From: Acanthaster planci
Taxonomy: Eukaryota > Echinodermata > Asteroidea > Valvatida > Acanthasteridae
Length of the DNA: 64,000 nt
Assembly (NCBI RefSeq): GCF_001949145.1
Contig: NW_019091485.1
Location: 594,337-658,336 of the forward strand
Direction of reading: 5' to 3'
Shown: positions 53,338-64,000 of the stretch, piece by piece
How positions within the stretch are numbered: the first letter of the stretch is position 1
Layout: the number at the start of each line of letters is the position of its first letter
Made by a program: the position numbers and the translations under genes
Notes under the pieces: generated by a model
Databases searched by the model: none
The model's input: only the letters and a program-made list of their open reading frames with translations
Told to the model about the DNA's origin: nothing

Positions 53338-54833
53338 AACCACTGTGCATAGGAATTTGGTAACCAAACCAAACCAAGGTTTGGCAGTATTTGGGGGATT
53401 TGTTTGTTGCAATGTGTAATATCCCACAAGAATGGTATTGACAGTGTGTGGAGTTAATGAAGGAAAGGTTACAGGAGAGGTTCACATCAGAATACTCAGG
53501 GGGGACAAAGGACCCAATCAAGCACCCCTAACCAGTGATGGACAGCAGCACATGAAATCTTGGCGGAGTTTATCTTTATTGTTCTGTCCTTGGATTAGCA
53601 ATAAATCTGAATGTGTATACACCTTGTTTATGTGGTGGACAGATGAAACATTAGTCCTGTCATGGTCCTGTGCACCTTTTAGAAAAAAAAAAGTGAATTT
53701 TGGCCTTTACTCTTGATCCTGTGTGCTGTCTGGGTCTTGGGTTTTGTTTTGGCTATCCACTGGTGCTTATTTTTACTTGAGGACTGCCTAAGAATGGTAC
53801 TTTTTAGGGGCTACCTGGTCCACCATACTGGAACGTTGTAATTTGTATAAACAATAATGTACATGTAATGCAGCCTGCCTGATGGAAAGATTTTCTTTTT
53901 CATTTTAAAGGCATGATACAAATGTACAACCCGTGTGTGCCATCACTGAATAAAATGCACTGTAAAATGTGTTGTGTAGCTTTGAATTGGCCCAGTGCTG
54001 TTTGATTCATACTTGGGAGAATATAACGTAAGCCACTGTAAACTGTTTTCTGGTAATGTTTCTCTGTTCTTTGGGAGAGACTTTGCTAGGATTGACATGC
54101 CCACCTTTTAATTTATGTAGCCTAAGCTTTGACTTCAGTAGCATGCCCGCAATAAGATGAATCTACATTATTAATTAAAAAGCAACGTGTAAAATGAAAG
54201 TGGTAGCTTGACATTGTTAGATTTTCTGTACTTCATATATTACTTTTCTTCCTGCACTGCATTCACAAAGAACTGTGGGCCCAACCCAACAATAAGCTTA
54301 CCACTCTGAACAGGCCAAATAAACACCTCACATGTACAGCAAGCCCCAAATAAACAGCCCCATTCAGCTGAGTAGTGATTTATGGCTGTGGCCATTGGAT
54401 ACTAGACAAGTCACCTTCCTTCCCTCCTTTCCAGACTGCACAGGCCCAGTGATAAATACCCAATTACTGGTGCATTGAGTGACCAGCCAGCAGGGCCTGG
54501 CCTGGCGATGACCTTAGTTAGGACAGCTTGGTATATACCGCCCATTAGGGCCATACTCTTGATGAGTGACCTGCTGAGGTTAAATTGGTCTCTCAGTGTG
54601 TCTTCTTTCTACTGTCAAACCCATCTCTGCATCCTGAATGAATTTTGGATGCTTAAGTCAGCACAGGAAACCCAAGGAAGTTTTTGTGACAAACCATTCA
54701 ACCCATGCTATTTTTTTTTTAAATGAAGCATTCATACATGCAGGTTCACAACGAAATCATTCACATAATGTACAGACTGAGGATTAACATCAAGTAACCA
54801 GTGCTGAACTTTAAACCAGTGATATCATTTGCC

Positions 54834-55221
54834 TTAACCCCCCAGACCCTTTTAGCTAGGAACCATCCTCAATCCTTCAAATCCTCTGACTGCCCCATGG
54901 AAATATTGGATGTACTGCCTCAGTTCTTCAAGGTCATGCATTCCATTGAGAGATTACCACTGTCTCAATCCTTCAAAATCCTCTGAAAATTCTTCCTATG
55001 TTGAGGCAGTGTGAATGGTATCCTGGAGCAGTAGGGATGATGTCACTTACATGTATAATCTAGATGTGAATTGAGCATAAACAGTACAAGGTCTAATCCA
55101 AGACATTGAGACAATGCAACGAATGCATCCTTGGCAATCAGCAACGCAATTTTGCCATACAGCCTCAATCCTCCAAAACTGCCTGAAAGGATTTTGGAGG
55201 ATTGAGGACGGTTAGGGTTAA
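54834..55221. mobile_element. About 390-bp TIR element with CTCAATCCTYCAAAATCC repeats
   Basis: The outer ends TTAACCC (54834-54840) and GGGTTAA (55215-55221) are inverted. Inside them AACCATCCTCAATCCTTCAAA (from 54861, interrupted from the end by about 20 bp) matches the reverse of 55192-55213 with few differences. The same word occurs directly again at 54964. A perfect 16-bp inverted pair CCTCAATCCTCCAAAA / TTTTGGAGGATTGAGG lies at 55163-55178 and 55192-55207. Non-coding, MITE-like. Confidence 0.5.
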
Positions 55222-57876
55222 TGATAATATTTGTCCCTTTGTTAATGGGATTAAATAATATGTAACCCACCATCCCAAAACCAGGCTGAAGTCAGTATTT
55301 GTGATGTTGGACAATTCCTCACCTTCAGCTTTTTTAACACTTCAAAGTGATCCATGTTAAATCATAATTCTGTCTGCAGTAAGCTTCTTACGGGTATTGA
55401 TAGCTGTAAAACTCCTATGAAAATCTGAACAGAGGAAGTTCCACTATTTTAGGGTTATGAAGTTACCTACTTGAGCCTGCTTTTGGATCACATATGTCAG
55501 TGTTAAAATAGACATTCTCAAAGAGAAGCTTTACTTCCTAAAATAAATTTAGTTGGAATTTACAGTAGCACATATCACTGCTTTCGCAAAGTGACCAATT
55601 TCACTTCGCAGCAAAAAAGAAAGTTCCAAGTAAATCACATTGTAAGTTTGTCACTTTTTAAACAAAGAATTCGTAGAAATTAATTTGTTTAGTAAGTACA
55701 TTGCATGGAAGCATAGCTTAAGTTCCCATAAAGTTCCTAAAAGTGTAATGTGCAATCCAAAATTTGAATGATATTAAAGATTATTGATTCACATAAAATT
55801 TGTCACTTTATGAAAACTCAAAATTGAAGAACAGTATTGGCCATGCACGTGCTGTTGTAATAACATGTACCAGGTTTGAAATTGCATATTATTAGAGAGT
55901 TGTATTTGTCATTCCTTGAAAATGAAAAAGCTAATCTCCTATGTAATTTCTTGAAGCACAAATTTGCCCCTTTATAAAAATGCAATTTAGATGAAATTTG
56001 CTGTACAGATATTATTGTGATTTAGCTGTTTTCAATAGATCAGGTCAAATTGGTTACATTACTTTCTCAGCATCAGACAACCTTGTTCATTTGGACGAAA
56101 ACAAAACTTCATAACGGTCATGATTTGGGGCTAAATTTGTCTTTTTATGAAAACTGTGACAATATACGAACTCATTTTATTGTTATTTAATATCATTACC
56201 TCATATGAAGTATGAATATACTGCATTTTATGTAATGTCTGGTGTCGGAGAATGTCGCTGATAAATTACTGATTAATTGTAACCTGACGTTTTAAGTGGA
56301 ATAGTGCACAATATCTCCTTTGATCGTCTTCAATTTAGCCACTCATCAATAGGCCTAAATGTACCACTTGTTCTTAAACCACCCAACAATGGAGGAGCAT
56401 AACGCTGAAGGTATCATGGCTTCATTAATCAATAATGTAGTCCAGGCAGAAATGGTTGCAGTGTGATACAAAGCCCTCTGAAGAAGCTGCTCCTTGTGGC
56501 TCAGAGAGATTATAATGATGAATGGTGCAGAAAGTCCTTTTAGTTTCATATTCAAGTGAGTCACTACTTAGTGCAGCCAAGCCAGTGGAAGCTGATACCT
56601 GTATACATTGTGCTGGTAAGGAGCATTAGGCACAAAAGTGCAGTTCCATCCATGCATGTTAATTTTTTCATTAAACATACATGTATATGTACATCATTTT
56701 CATGTGAGTTAAAGTAATGCTGATACCAGTGCTTCTGTTTTTCCAAATTAATGTGGTATAAAAAGTTATTTTGAAATATGATGACTGTATAAGTATGCCC
56801 AGGAAGTCTGCATGTGAAGTAGTACTTATTCTAGTGTCTTATTGTGAGCCTCCTTGAAAGAAATACAGAGATTTGCCATTTGAGATTTGAATCGACATCA
56901 TTTACAGGCTTGTAGGCCTACACAGTACCCAAATTAGGCCAAAATAGCATGCTTATGTAGAGATTCTACATAATGCCAAATTTCAGGGAAATACATGTGT
57001 GACCATCTCCAGATTCCAAAGGTTCCAGTTCTCACCTGGTTTATGGTTAATATATCGGGATTATGGAATTTATAAAGCAACATTTTCTGTGAAACAATAC
57101 ATGTACCTAGACACCAATATCAAAGACTTGCTTTAACTATGTAACGAACTGGTAGATGATGGCTAAGCAATGTGTGTACATGTATTGCAAAACCAGCTGA
57201 GAAACACGCTTTCTCAGGTAATGTAGCTTTGTTCCATTGCTGTGGCTTTTTCACCTTGTACAATCAAGCTGGCCAAGTTTCTTTTACTGAAAACTCTAAA
57301 TTGGAACTAGACATGACAGGTGAAATCATGGGCTGAATAATGAGAGATGGCAGACCTGGAAGGGTATTGCAGCAGAAGGTGTGTACAGTCCCGACTTTTG
57401 TTGTGTAGCACGTGTGTTCATGTGCCTTACAGACTCAAGTTTCCATTTTGATGGCCTACTGCAACTAATTGAGACTTGGAGGTAGTTGAACTTGGTCCAG
57501 TCCCCCTGTGGCTGGCTGGTTTGGTTTCTTTTATTACTGCAGTGATGAGTCCATTTAAAAGAATTGCACCCCAGAGGAGAATTGGATTCCTGGATAGAAG
57601 TGTGGTTTTGGTGGGCATTGTGGCTCTGGGTGTGAAATGCCAAGGATTGTTGGGATGGCAGGGGAAAAAACTCCTGAGAGGTGGACTCAGAAGCTGAAGG
57701 TTATAACCATGGTGGTGCTGCCTTGGACCATATTTTGACCCAAATCAGTAGCTGAAGATTTATTTGTCAGACTTCAACTCTGTGTGAATTATGTGATATG
57801 TGATGGGTGTTTATTTCCACACAGTTGGGTAAATGAAAAAAAGGTTTTATTCGTGATAATGACCATAGTGTTAGAG

Positions 57877-57892
57877 TAAGTAAGTAAGTAAG
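57877..57892 (+). repeat. (TAAG)4 microsatellite
   Basis: Four perfect TAAG units in intronic DNA. Confidence 0.85.
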
Positions 57893-60807
57893 CCAGAGTG
57901 ATAGCTTTGTTTGAATTGTGCATGTTGGTGAGTTTTTAGCACAGTGTGTTCAAGCTCATTTCAAAGTGCATGGTACATTTTGTCATCAGACCATTACAGC
58001 TGAATCTCTGTCATTGCCCAGAAGATGGTTATGTGTACACTGGCCCTAGGATATCTGAGGTGCTTCTTCAACCTGAAAGAGCAGGTATAGCCTGGAAGAA
58101 GACTGCATCCTTAAAATCCCCCCCCCCCGGCCAAACTTGCCTGTCCGTGCACAAACGTTCTCAGCACCGTGTGAAAGCTTTCAAGACTCCATTTTGTGTG
58201 TGCACGCGGCGTGTCTGTGTGCAGTGGCAGGGCTCTCACCTACTCCATCTTTTTCTCCCACTGAGACATTTGCAAGTCAAACTGAGATTGCAAGAAACAA
58301 TGATGACGCTGGGAAGACATTGACGGGAAATGTCCCTATGCCCTGAGCTATTAAAATGACAGGCAAGGAGGGGAGGCAAAATGGCCTGGAGCGAGTGCAA
58401 TTTCAGGGGGGAAAAACGATAGCGTAAAATCAACACCCGTACCTTGACATTCCCGAGCACTCAGGTTGTGTATCCAGTTCATCACTCATCCTTAGTTGCT
58501 ACGACATCTTCCGCAGTCCTCCTACTTATCTTGCTTATCACTGCCTCCCATCATGCCCCAGTCCCCTGATTTCTGCTGCAGGTCTAATCCGATCGTGTTT
58601 CTTTGGTCTCCAATGCCTGTATTTCTGTTATGTACTTGTACATGTGTCCAAATCACTTCAGAATACATTTTTGCAAAACTAAAAAGTTGGTTGCATTTGG
58701 TCACTTTTTGAATTCAGAATTCTTCTCATACTCGCTGGAGTATCAGTATGAAACACCCATTTGAGTTTCTAAAGATCCCTTGTAACTTGTCCTCCATTTC
58801 TGAAAGCTAAACAAAGGTATGGCACCCTGCCTTTAACCTCCATGGGTAAATGGTAAATATTTTGAGTCTGACCTCACTGCACTTTTTTCAAGGCACTGTA
58901 TTTACGCACAGTACATGTACATACGGGTACGTGCAAAGAATGAACAGAGAAATGCATGCTTTGGTCTGTGGACAATGGAGTTGTGGTAATCTTTATACTA
59001 CCAGGAGAATGGGGCTGTTCTGCTCATTGTGATTGAGCTTTTCACGTCATTTTCTGTGTTTCTCAAATTTAATAATGCCAGACACACAACTACACACATA
59101 AGAGCGAGGGTTGATAATTTGAATTTGTTGGAACATTCGTGTATACATGTACATGTATGTATAGCCATGCAGATGCATGGATGTTCCATGTATATGTATT
59201 ACATCAGTGTTCAACTTCAAGGTATTTAACTCTCTCACGAACAACAAATTTTACATTGACGCCATTGTATTATCCACATTTTCTTTATTTCCCTCTGTGC
59301 AAATACATGTAAAAGTATTTTCCCAGTTCCTGTAAGTCCCAAGCTAACAAGGCTTATAACTTCAATAAAGCCACCTTGTCCTCTGATACCCATAAACATT
59401 ATTGCTGCTGTTCCATTAATATGATTTATGGGGACTCTATGCAGTGTTTTTTTTCAGTCTCCTAATGCCAAACACATTTAATGGTCTGGAATTGCTACCT
59501 TAGACAAATGCAACAGCTGCCACTGACAATGGCATGCAACAGTCTGTAGTGAGTACACAGGTACATCACAGTGTGCTATGAAGGTACTGTTCATCCACTC
59601 TGGGCACAATAGTGCAGTTTTACAATTAAAGTAAATCCTTAAATTGATGCCTATGCATGTAGTGTCTTTGGTAACTCCCCAGTTGTGTCCTATCCCCTAA
59701 AAGAATAGTGTCCTGCACATCTTCCTTGAAACTTAAGAACAAAGAATGAGGCAGTTACATATAGTTCCAAATGGTCAATTTTGGAAGACTCAGGATTCTT
59801 GTATGTAGCAAAAAAGCTAAGAGAGTAATTTTCTTTCACTTTCCTGTTAAGTACATTGATTAATTGACACAATCATAAGCGTCATGAAATGGGAAAACTA
59901 TTTACGTTGCTTGTAAAGGAACATTTTACTGTCACATTTGAGATACGAATGAAATACCACATATTCGGCTGTGATCAGTATATAGGAGGAGGCCTCCTGC
60001 CATGATAGTCTTTATTGTTGGCATTTCGCTCTACCCATTCTGTGTCCCTTTGGTGGCACTCCACTCCATGCATGATGCATGCATGACCTATTTTTGCTAG
60101 AAATCACACCAAGTGTACATGTGCCTGCTGAATAGACCAAGTGTGTGCTCATTAAGTCCATGATAAAATGCCAACTATGACCAATGTGCCAGGCCTCTGC
60201 ATTAACTCATGCAGTGGGTCTTCCCATATGTCGTCACTGGTGTTGATGATGCCCCAGCATGGTAGTTATACGCTGTGCTGTGATGTTATCAGCATATCTG
60301 AAGTATTTGTCATTTTCTAAATGTGTACTGCCCCAATACTAATAGTGCATTTTGTCAGAACTGCAAGACGTGAATGCAAGACTCAACATGTGTGATGCAA
60401 GGTACAGTAAGATGTGCCATGGAGGAGCATATCTTTCTCAGGCAAAATGCAGTTAATGCAGTGCATTTGTTGATAACATTTTGGGGTTCGGAAGCTAAGT
60501 TACATGTAGGAAACTAAACTCACAATTTCGCTTCAGCCCAGTTTTGTAGGGAGTAAAAATTAAAATATATTGTAGCTATTTTCTTTTGTTCACATTTGTG
60601 TCTTGCTCGGATGCCTGCTGCTTGCATACTTAATGCTTGTGACTTACTGTACTATGCAGTGAAGATGTTATTAGTCATAATGATCAGCTATATTGCCATC
60701 CACATCTTTGATAAACAACCCAAATGCTGTGTAATTTACGGAAATGGGAATGTGTCAATCATTTAAAATATGAATATTTGCAAGATGGAAGCATATGATC
60801 TATATGT

Positions 60808-60969
60808 GTGTTGAGAGCTACAACTCACTAGCATGTGTTGAGAGCTACAACTCACTAGCATGTGTTGAGAGCTACAACTCACTGGCATGTCTTGAGAGCT
60901 ACAACTCACTGGCATGTCTTGAGAGCTACAACTCACTGGCATGTCTTGAGAGCTACAACTCACTGGCAT
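60808..60969 (+). repeat. 27-bp minisatellite, six exact-length copies
   Basis: Six contiguous 27-bp units (60808, 60835, 60862, 60889, 60916, 60943) share the core TTGAGAGCTACAACTCACT and end GCAT. Variation is ordered: GTGTTG in units 1-3 and GTCTTG in 4-6; CTAG in units 1-2 and CTGG in 3-6. Because 27 is a multiple of three, frames stay open through it on both strands, which makes spurious repetitive peptides. There are no spacers, so it is not a CRISPR array. It lies 2.4 kb upstream of exon C. Confidence 0.95.
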
Positions 60970-61479
60970 TATGGGTTCATTATCATGGCCTTTAACATGA
61001 AAGGTCTTGGGTTAGGAAATGGAGAAATGCTGACGCCATGTTTTACCTTTTAAATGAAGTACATGCGGAACGTGTGCTTGACTCCTTGAGTTACACGTAT
61101 ACAGGTGACTACATGAGAACAACTTTACACACCATCTTTATGTAGCCACTACCATTCTCTGGCCCTCTCAGTTGATGTCATCTGAAATATAAAAACTAAA
61201 GACATGATATATTTATCTAAATATTGTGGTAATGTTCCATAAATATTATTGTTGAGATGCTAGAACCCCAGGTATTGCAAGGCTTGAAGGGCCAAGGGTG
61301 GTGTGTATGTGTAGATATTCCTGGATATTGATATAAATCATTGAAATTATGTATATGATTCAACAGTAACTATCTAACACTGACCCAAATGTAAGTGTTC
61401 TTTGTATAGTGTAAGAGCACATCTGTCATCTGTCAGAATGTTTTGGTTTAAACTGGCAGTTGATTATTAAAGAAACCGT

Positions 61480-61615
61480 GAGTACCGAAGTGTGACGTCA
61501 CTGTGAACCAGAAAGTGCAGTGCAAATGAATGGAGTACGCGCGCGTGTTGGTTCACGCCCTGGTTCTCGCGCTAATGTCTTTTACTCACTAATTGTGCGC
61601 GTGACTTCGGTACTC
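61480..61615. mobile_element. 136-bp MITE with 12-bp perfect TIR GAGTACCGAAGT
   Basis: GAGTACCGAAGT (61480-61491) is the exact reverse complement of 61604-61615. Within, GTGAACCA (61502) and TGGTTCAC (about 61548) form a second inverted pair. The interior is CpG-rich (CGCGCGCG-like, TGACGTCAC near the left arm) in contrast to the flanks. No clear target duplication and no coding capacity. Confidence 0.55.
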
Positions 61616-61900
61616 TATTATTGTACCGTACCTAAACACAGGTTTAGAATATACATGTACAACTGACCTTCAATTAAACACAACACACATCTGACTCCCT
61701 TTGCACTGCATAATGGATTTTACAAATATTCTTCAAACTCTAAACATTTGTAATCACTGCTTTTAAAGCCCTTTTGAAGAGGTAAGATATTTCCAAATAA
61801 TGGGCTTTTCTTCAATTGTGCATGTGGTCATCTTAGAACCTCTACATTTGTACATATTTAAAGATGTTTGACACATGGACACACCATATGCAATTGATAT

Positions 61901-62319
61901 AGGGCTGTGCCGAATATTTGATTGATTATCAAATATTCAAATCTTATTTTCTGAATTTGAAAGGAAAGGAAAGGAAAGGAAAGGGGATTTTTCTTTTGTT
62001 TTAAATGAGGCTTCTTTCAAGCAGATTCAAATGAAAAATAATAGAAATCTTTCAATTCTAAAAATAAATTATTCATTAAAATTAAAAGGTATAAACATTT
62101 TCAACAGGACAAGAAGTATTGTTCGTCTCCAAATCTTGATAAATCATGGCTGGAGATACTCCTAGATATGAGAAGCTATTATAGTGATCATAATGTACAA
62201 TTGTGTGCATTATTGCAACTGATTTTGTTTATGGTTCATCAACAATCTGCAAGTCAGTAAAACTGAATTTTCAGATATTCGATTGAACTGAAGGTCAAAT
62301 ATTTGAATAGTGAATCATT
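61901..62319 (+). mobile_element. Dispersed repeat, copy 2 (about 420 bp)
   Basis: Second copy of the family at 4403-4843, in the opposite orientation. It starts AGGGCTGTGCCGAATATTTG and ends near AGTGAATCATT. It carries an (AAAGG)5 microsatellite at 61960-61984, where copy 1 has only a short CCCTTTCTTTTC tract, so the array expanded inside this copy. Shared landmarks include GAGATACTCCTAGA and CATCAACAATCTGC. No coding capacity. Autonomous class unknown. Confidence 0.75.
61960..61984 (+). repeat. (AAAGG)5 microsatellite
   Basis: Five perfect tandem AAAGG units inside dispersed repeat copy 2. Confidence 0.9.
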
Positions 62320-63383
62320 AAAATTGACTTGGCCTTGGATTGATGACATTTGCCACAGAGTACCACTTTAAACATTCCTGTAGACTCTCTAAATGAACCT
62401 GTATACACAGCAAGATCCAAAAAGGTAGATAAGACTGTTGCCAAATGCACAATGATTTGCATATTGTCCACTGTCGGTTCAGAATGATGGATTTGCTGTA
62501 AACACCATTATTCTGAAGGTAGGTCCTCGTTTAGTCAGAAAGTTGACATCCATTTACAATCAAATATTCATGTCTGTGGAGCTCTCTAATAAAGTCTGTC
62601 ATTTACGACTTTTCTTGATGGATGCTTGGTGTGTGTATATGAGAAAAATATTCTTGTCTAATGAGAGGCAGTAATATGACGGGAATATCCATGAACAAAT
62701 ATCCTGGGGTGAATGATGAACTGGAGCTTTCTGTGGCCGGTGTTTCTTTGCAGCATCATCTTTCGTCATCGGCAACAAATGATTAGAGTGCAGGAAGGAA
62801 TGATCAATTAATCATTGACTTGAGATGGAGTCTGTGAGGTGTGGGCAGCGAAACCTGCTATGAAAGATTTATTCTGAATTCATGGTTGAAGAAGAAAGGA
62901 AATAATTCCTTGGAGTTGCAATTGCAGTTTGCCTCTGGTACATCTGTTGATTACTAGCACTGTGCAGGACTCAAAGAGCATTTTGAAGAACATTCCAGGC
63001 CCTTAACTTAAGTCCTCAACTACATGTATTTTACTTTATTAAATAATAAAGATTAAGCAACTAATCACCTAAAGTATCACCTCAAGAATTTCATCCCAAA
63101 TACATGTTGTGAACTTGTGACCTGTGTCTGTAGTGTTCACTTCAACCCAGGCATGTTATACTGTATGTTCCTTGGGAGTATTTCACTTACTGAATTGAGG
63201 TACATGTATTGTTACAGTAGCTTATCTAAGGATAAGCCAAGGTTGTACATATACATGTACTTCTCTCATATGCTGGATCTTGGGCAAAAAAAACATTTTC
63301 TATTCTCTGCATGGGATATTACCAGCGTTGATATCATCTCAAGAAGCCTTAATCCTTGTTCTTTTCTGTACTTCTTCTTGAAG

Positions 63384-63606
63384 GCCCAAACTGTGAGATC
63401 GACTTCAAGAATGGTCGATGTACCGACAACCTGTGTAAGAACGGCGGCCTGTGTAGGAACTTCCTACTGGGGGGCTTTGAGTGTGTCTGTCCAGGAGATG
63501 ATTATGATGGGGATCTGTGCGAGATTCGGACAAGGAACTTCCCTGAAAACGCCTTCCTGATGTTCCGGTCGTTAAATAGGAGGGTCCGATTCCAGATGTC
63601 ATTAAG
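63384..63606 (+). CDS. CELSR: CELSR/Flamingo, internal exon C (end of EGF-like 2, EGF-like 3, start of laminin-G 1)
   Basis: The final G of exon B plus GC gives Gly, reading NFAGPNCEID across the junction and supplying the sixth cysteine of EGF-like 2 (Cys4). EGF-like 3 follows with Cys 13, 18, 24, 34, 36 and 46 and the CKNGGLC core at 18-24. From about residue 51 the sequence is the first strand of a laminin-G domain (FPENAFLMF at 53-61, then RFQMSL at 69-74), as in CELSR proteins. The acceptor is a CT-rich tract ending GAAG at 63383. The best donor is AAG|GTAAAA at 63607, giving a phase 2 junction (223 nt, entry phase 1), so unlike exons A and B this exon is asymmetric and skipping it would shift the frame. 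Translation through the donor meets a stop at once, consistent with an exon end there. The remaining LamG, EGF, HormR, GAIN and 7TM exons must lie beyond the window. Confidence 0.95.
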
Positions 63607-64000
63607 GTAAAATGAAAGGTTTTTGTGCTTTTTAAAATGGGGAAAAAGAAATGTAGCAATGCAATTGTGAACTAAAATTTTCTGCGGGCAAGAGAGAGCA
63701 GAGAAAGACATTAAAAAATCTTCAAGGCCAAATTTTCAAAATAGGCCTTCGTTTATTTATATGTTGTAATATTTTGTTGTGAATTTGTACCTCCATGTGC
63801 ACTACCCAGTCTTCAGATGGATCTCCCTGTATTTTATCAATTTTAGGATTGACATTTTGATTCATTTAACTGTGAAATAAATTACCACCACATTTATGAG
63901 ATTTTTGTATTAGTTGCTTATGTTTTCATGCTCAGTGTTTCAGTGTTGTATGAAATGCAGGGGATTAATTTAGTGTACATCAGAAGAGCCAGATAGCTTA
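63607..64000 (+). other. CELSR intron (5' part), downstream of exon C
   Basis: Begins with the GTAAAA donor of exon C and runs off the window as AT-rich non-coding sequence. No further exon is visible; the next would start with the third base of the codon split after AG (phase 2) and continue the laminin-G domain. Confidence 0.8.

Larger units (their letters stand above)
38471..63383 (+). other. CELSR intron between exons B and C (24,913 bp)
   Basis: Bounded by GTGAGT at 38471 and GAAG at 63383, phase 1, splitting EGF-like 2 between its fifth and sixth cysteines. Contents: ACATGT runs at 39373, 45468, 49889 and 53318, SINE at 41686-41850, 1.1-kb TIR element at 41901-43003, foldback element at 49011-49164, TIR element at 54834-55221, (TAAG)4 at 57877, 27-bp minisatellite at 60808-60969, small MITE at 61480-61615 and the second dispersed repeat copy at 61901-62319. 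The stretches 38471-41685, 43004-45467, 45525-49010, 49165-53317, 55222-60807 and 62320-63383 otherwise show no gene. Confidence 0.88.

Noticed and set aside
60808-60969. CRISPR-like array
   Set aside because: Units are contiguous with no unique spacers, and the genome is eukaryotic.
60763-60995. Open frames encoding 9-residue repeats on both strands
   Set aside because: Direct products of the 27-bp minisatellite; no evidence of a protein.
63117-63560. 147-codon frame overlapping exon C
   Set aside because: In a different frame from the conserved EGF/LamG sequence; it opens by chance across the intron-exon boundary.

Overview
The window is intron-rich animal genomic DNA. The only protein-coding gene I can support is part of a CELSR/Flamingo (starry night, ADGRC) gene, an atypical cadherin and adhesion GPCR of planar cell polarity, on the + strand. 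Three internal exons are present: 6736-7500 (part of one cadherin repeat, a complete repeat, and the start of the last, degenerate repeat), 37829-38470 (the rest of that repeat and its juxtaposed region, EGF-like 1, and EGF-like 2 up to its fifth cysteine) and 63384-63606 (end of EGF-like 2, EGF-like 3, start of the first laminin-G domain). The exons join without gaps in protein order. Junction phases are 1, 1, 1 and 2. Together they encode about 542 residues. The N-terminal repeats lie upstream of the window. The rest of the laminin-G/EGF region, the GAIN domain and the seven-helix domain should lie downstream.

About 97% of the window is intron: more than 6.7 kb before exon A, 30,328 bp between A and B, 24,913 bp between B and C, and the first 394 bp of the next intron. 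The introns are AT-rich and hold many short non-autonomous DNA transposons, recognisable by terminal inverted repeats: 10695-10836 (clean TAA target duplication), 23253-23822 (TTAA at both ends), 24266-25187, 32987-33239, 41901-43003, 49011-49164, 54834-55221 and 61480-61615. There is also a tRNA-derived SINE (41686-41850), a roughly 430-bp dispersed repeat in two opposite-strand copies near the two ends of the window (4403-4843 and 61901-62319), a 27-bp minisatellite (60808-60969), and clusters of the self-complementary hexamer ACATGT.

Organism: spliceosomal introns of 25-30 kb, a CELSR orthologue with a divided cadherin region, and the repeat style (SINE, many MITEs, scattered TACATGTA) suggest a marine invertebrate. 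A non-vertebrate deuterostome such as an echinoderm or hemichordate is my best guess, at low confidence. There are no prokaryotic operons, CRISPR arrays or viral genes. The most interesting structural points are the inverted dispersed-repeat pair flanking exons A and B, several strong intronic hairpins, and the GGATCTGATCC-rich TIR element. I did not find a new multi-gene biological system here.
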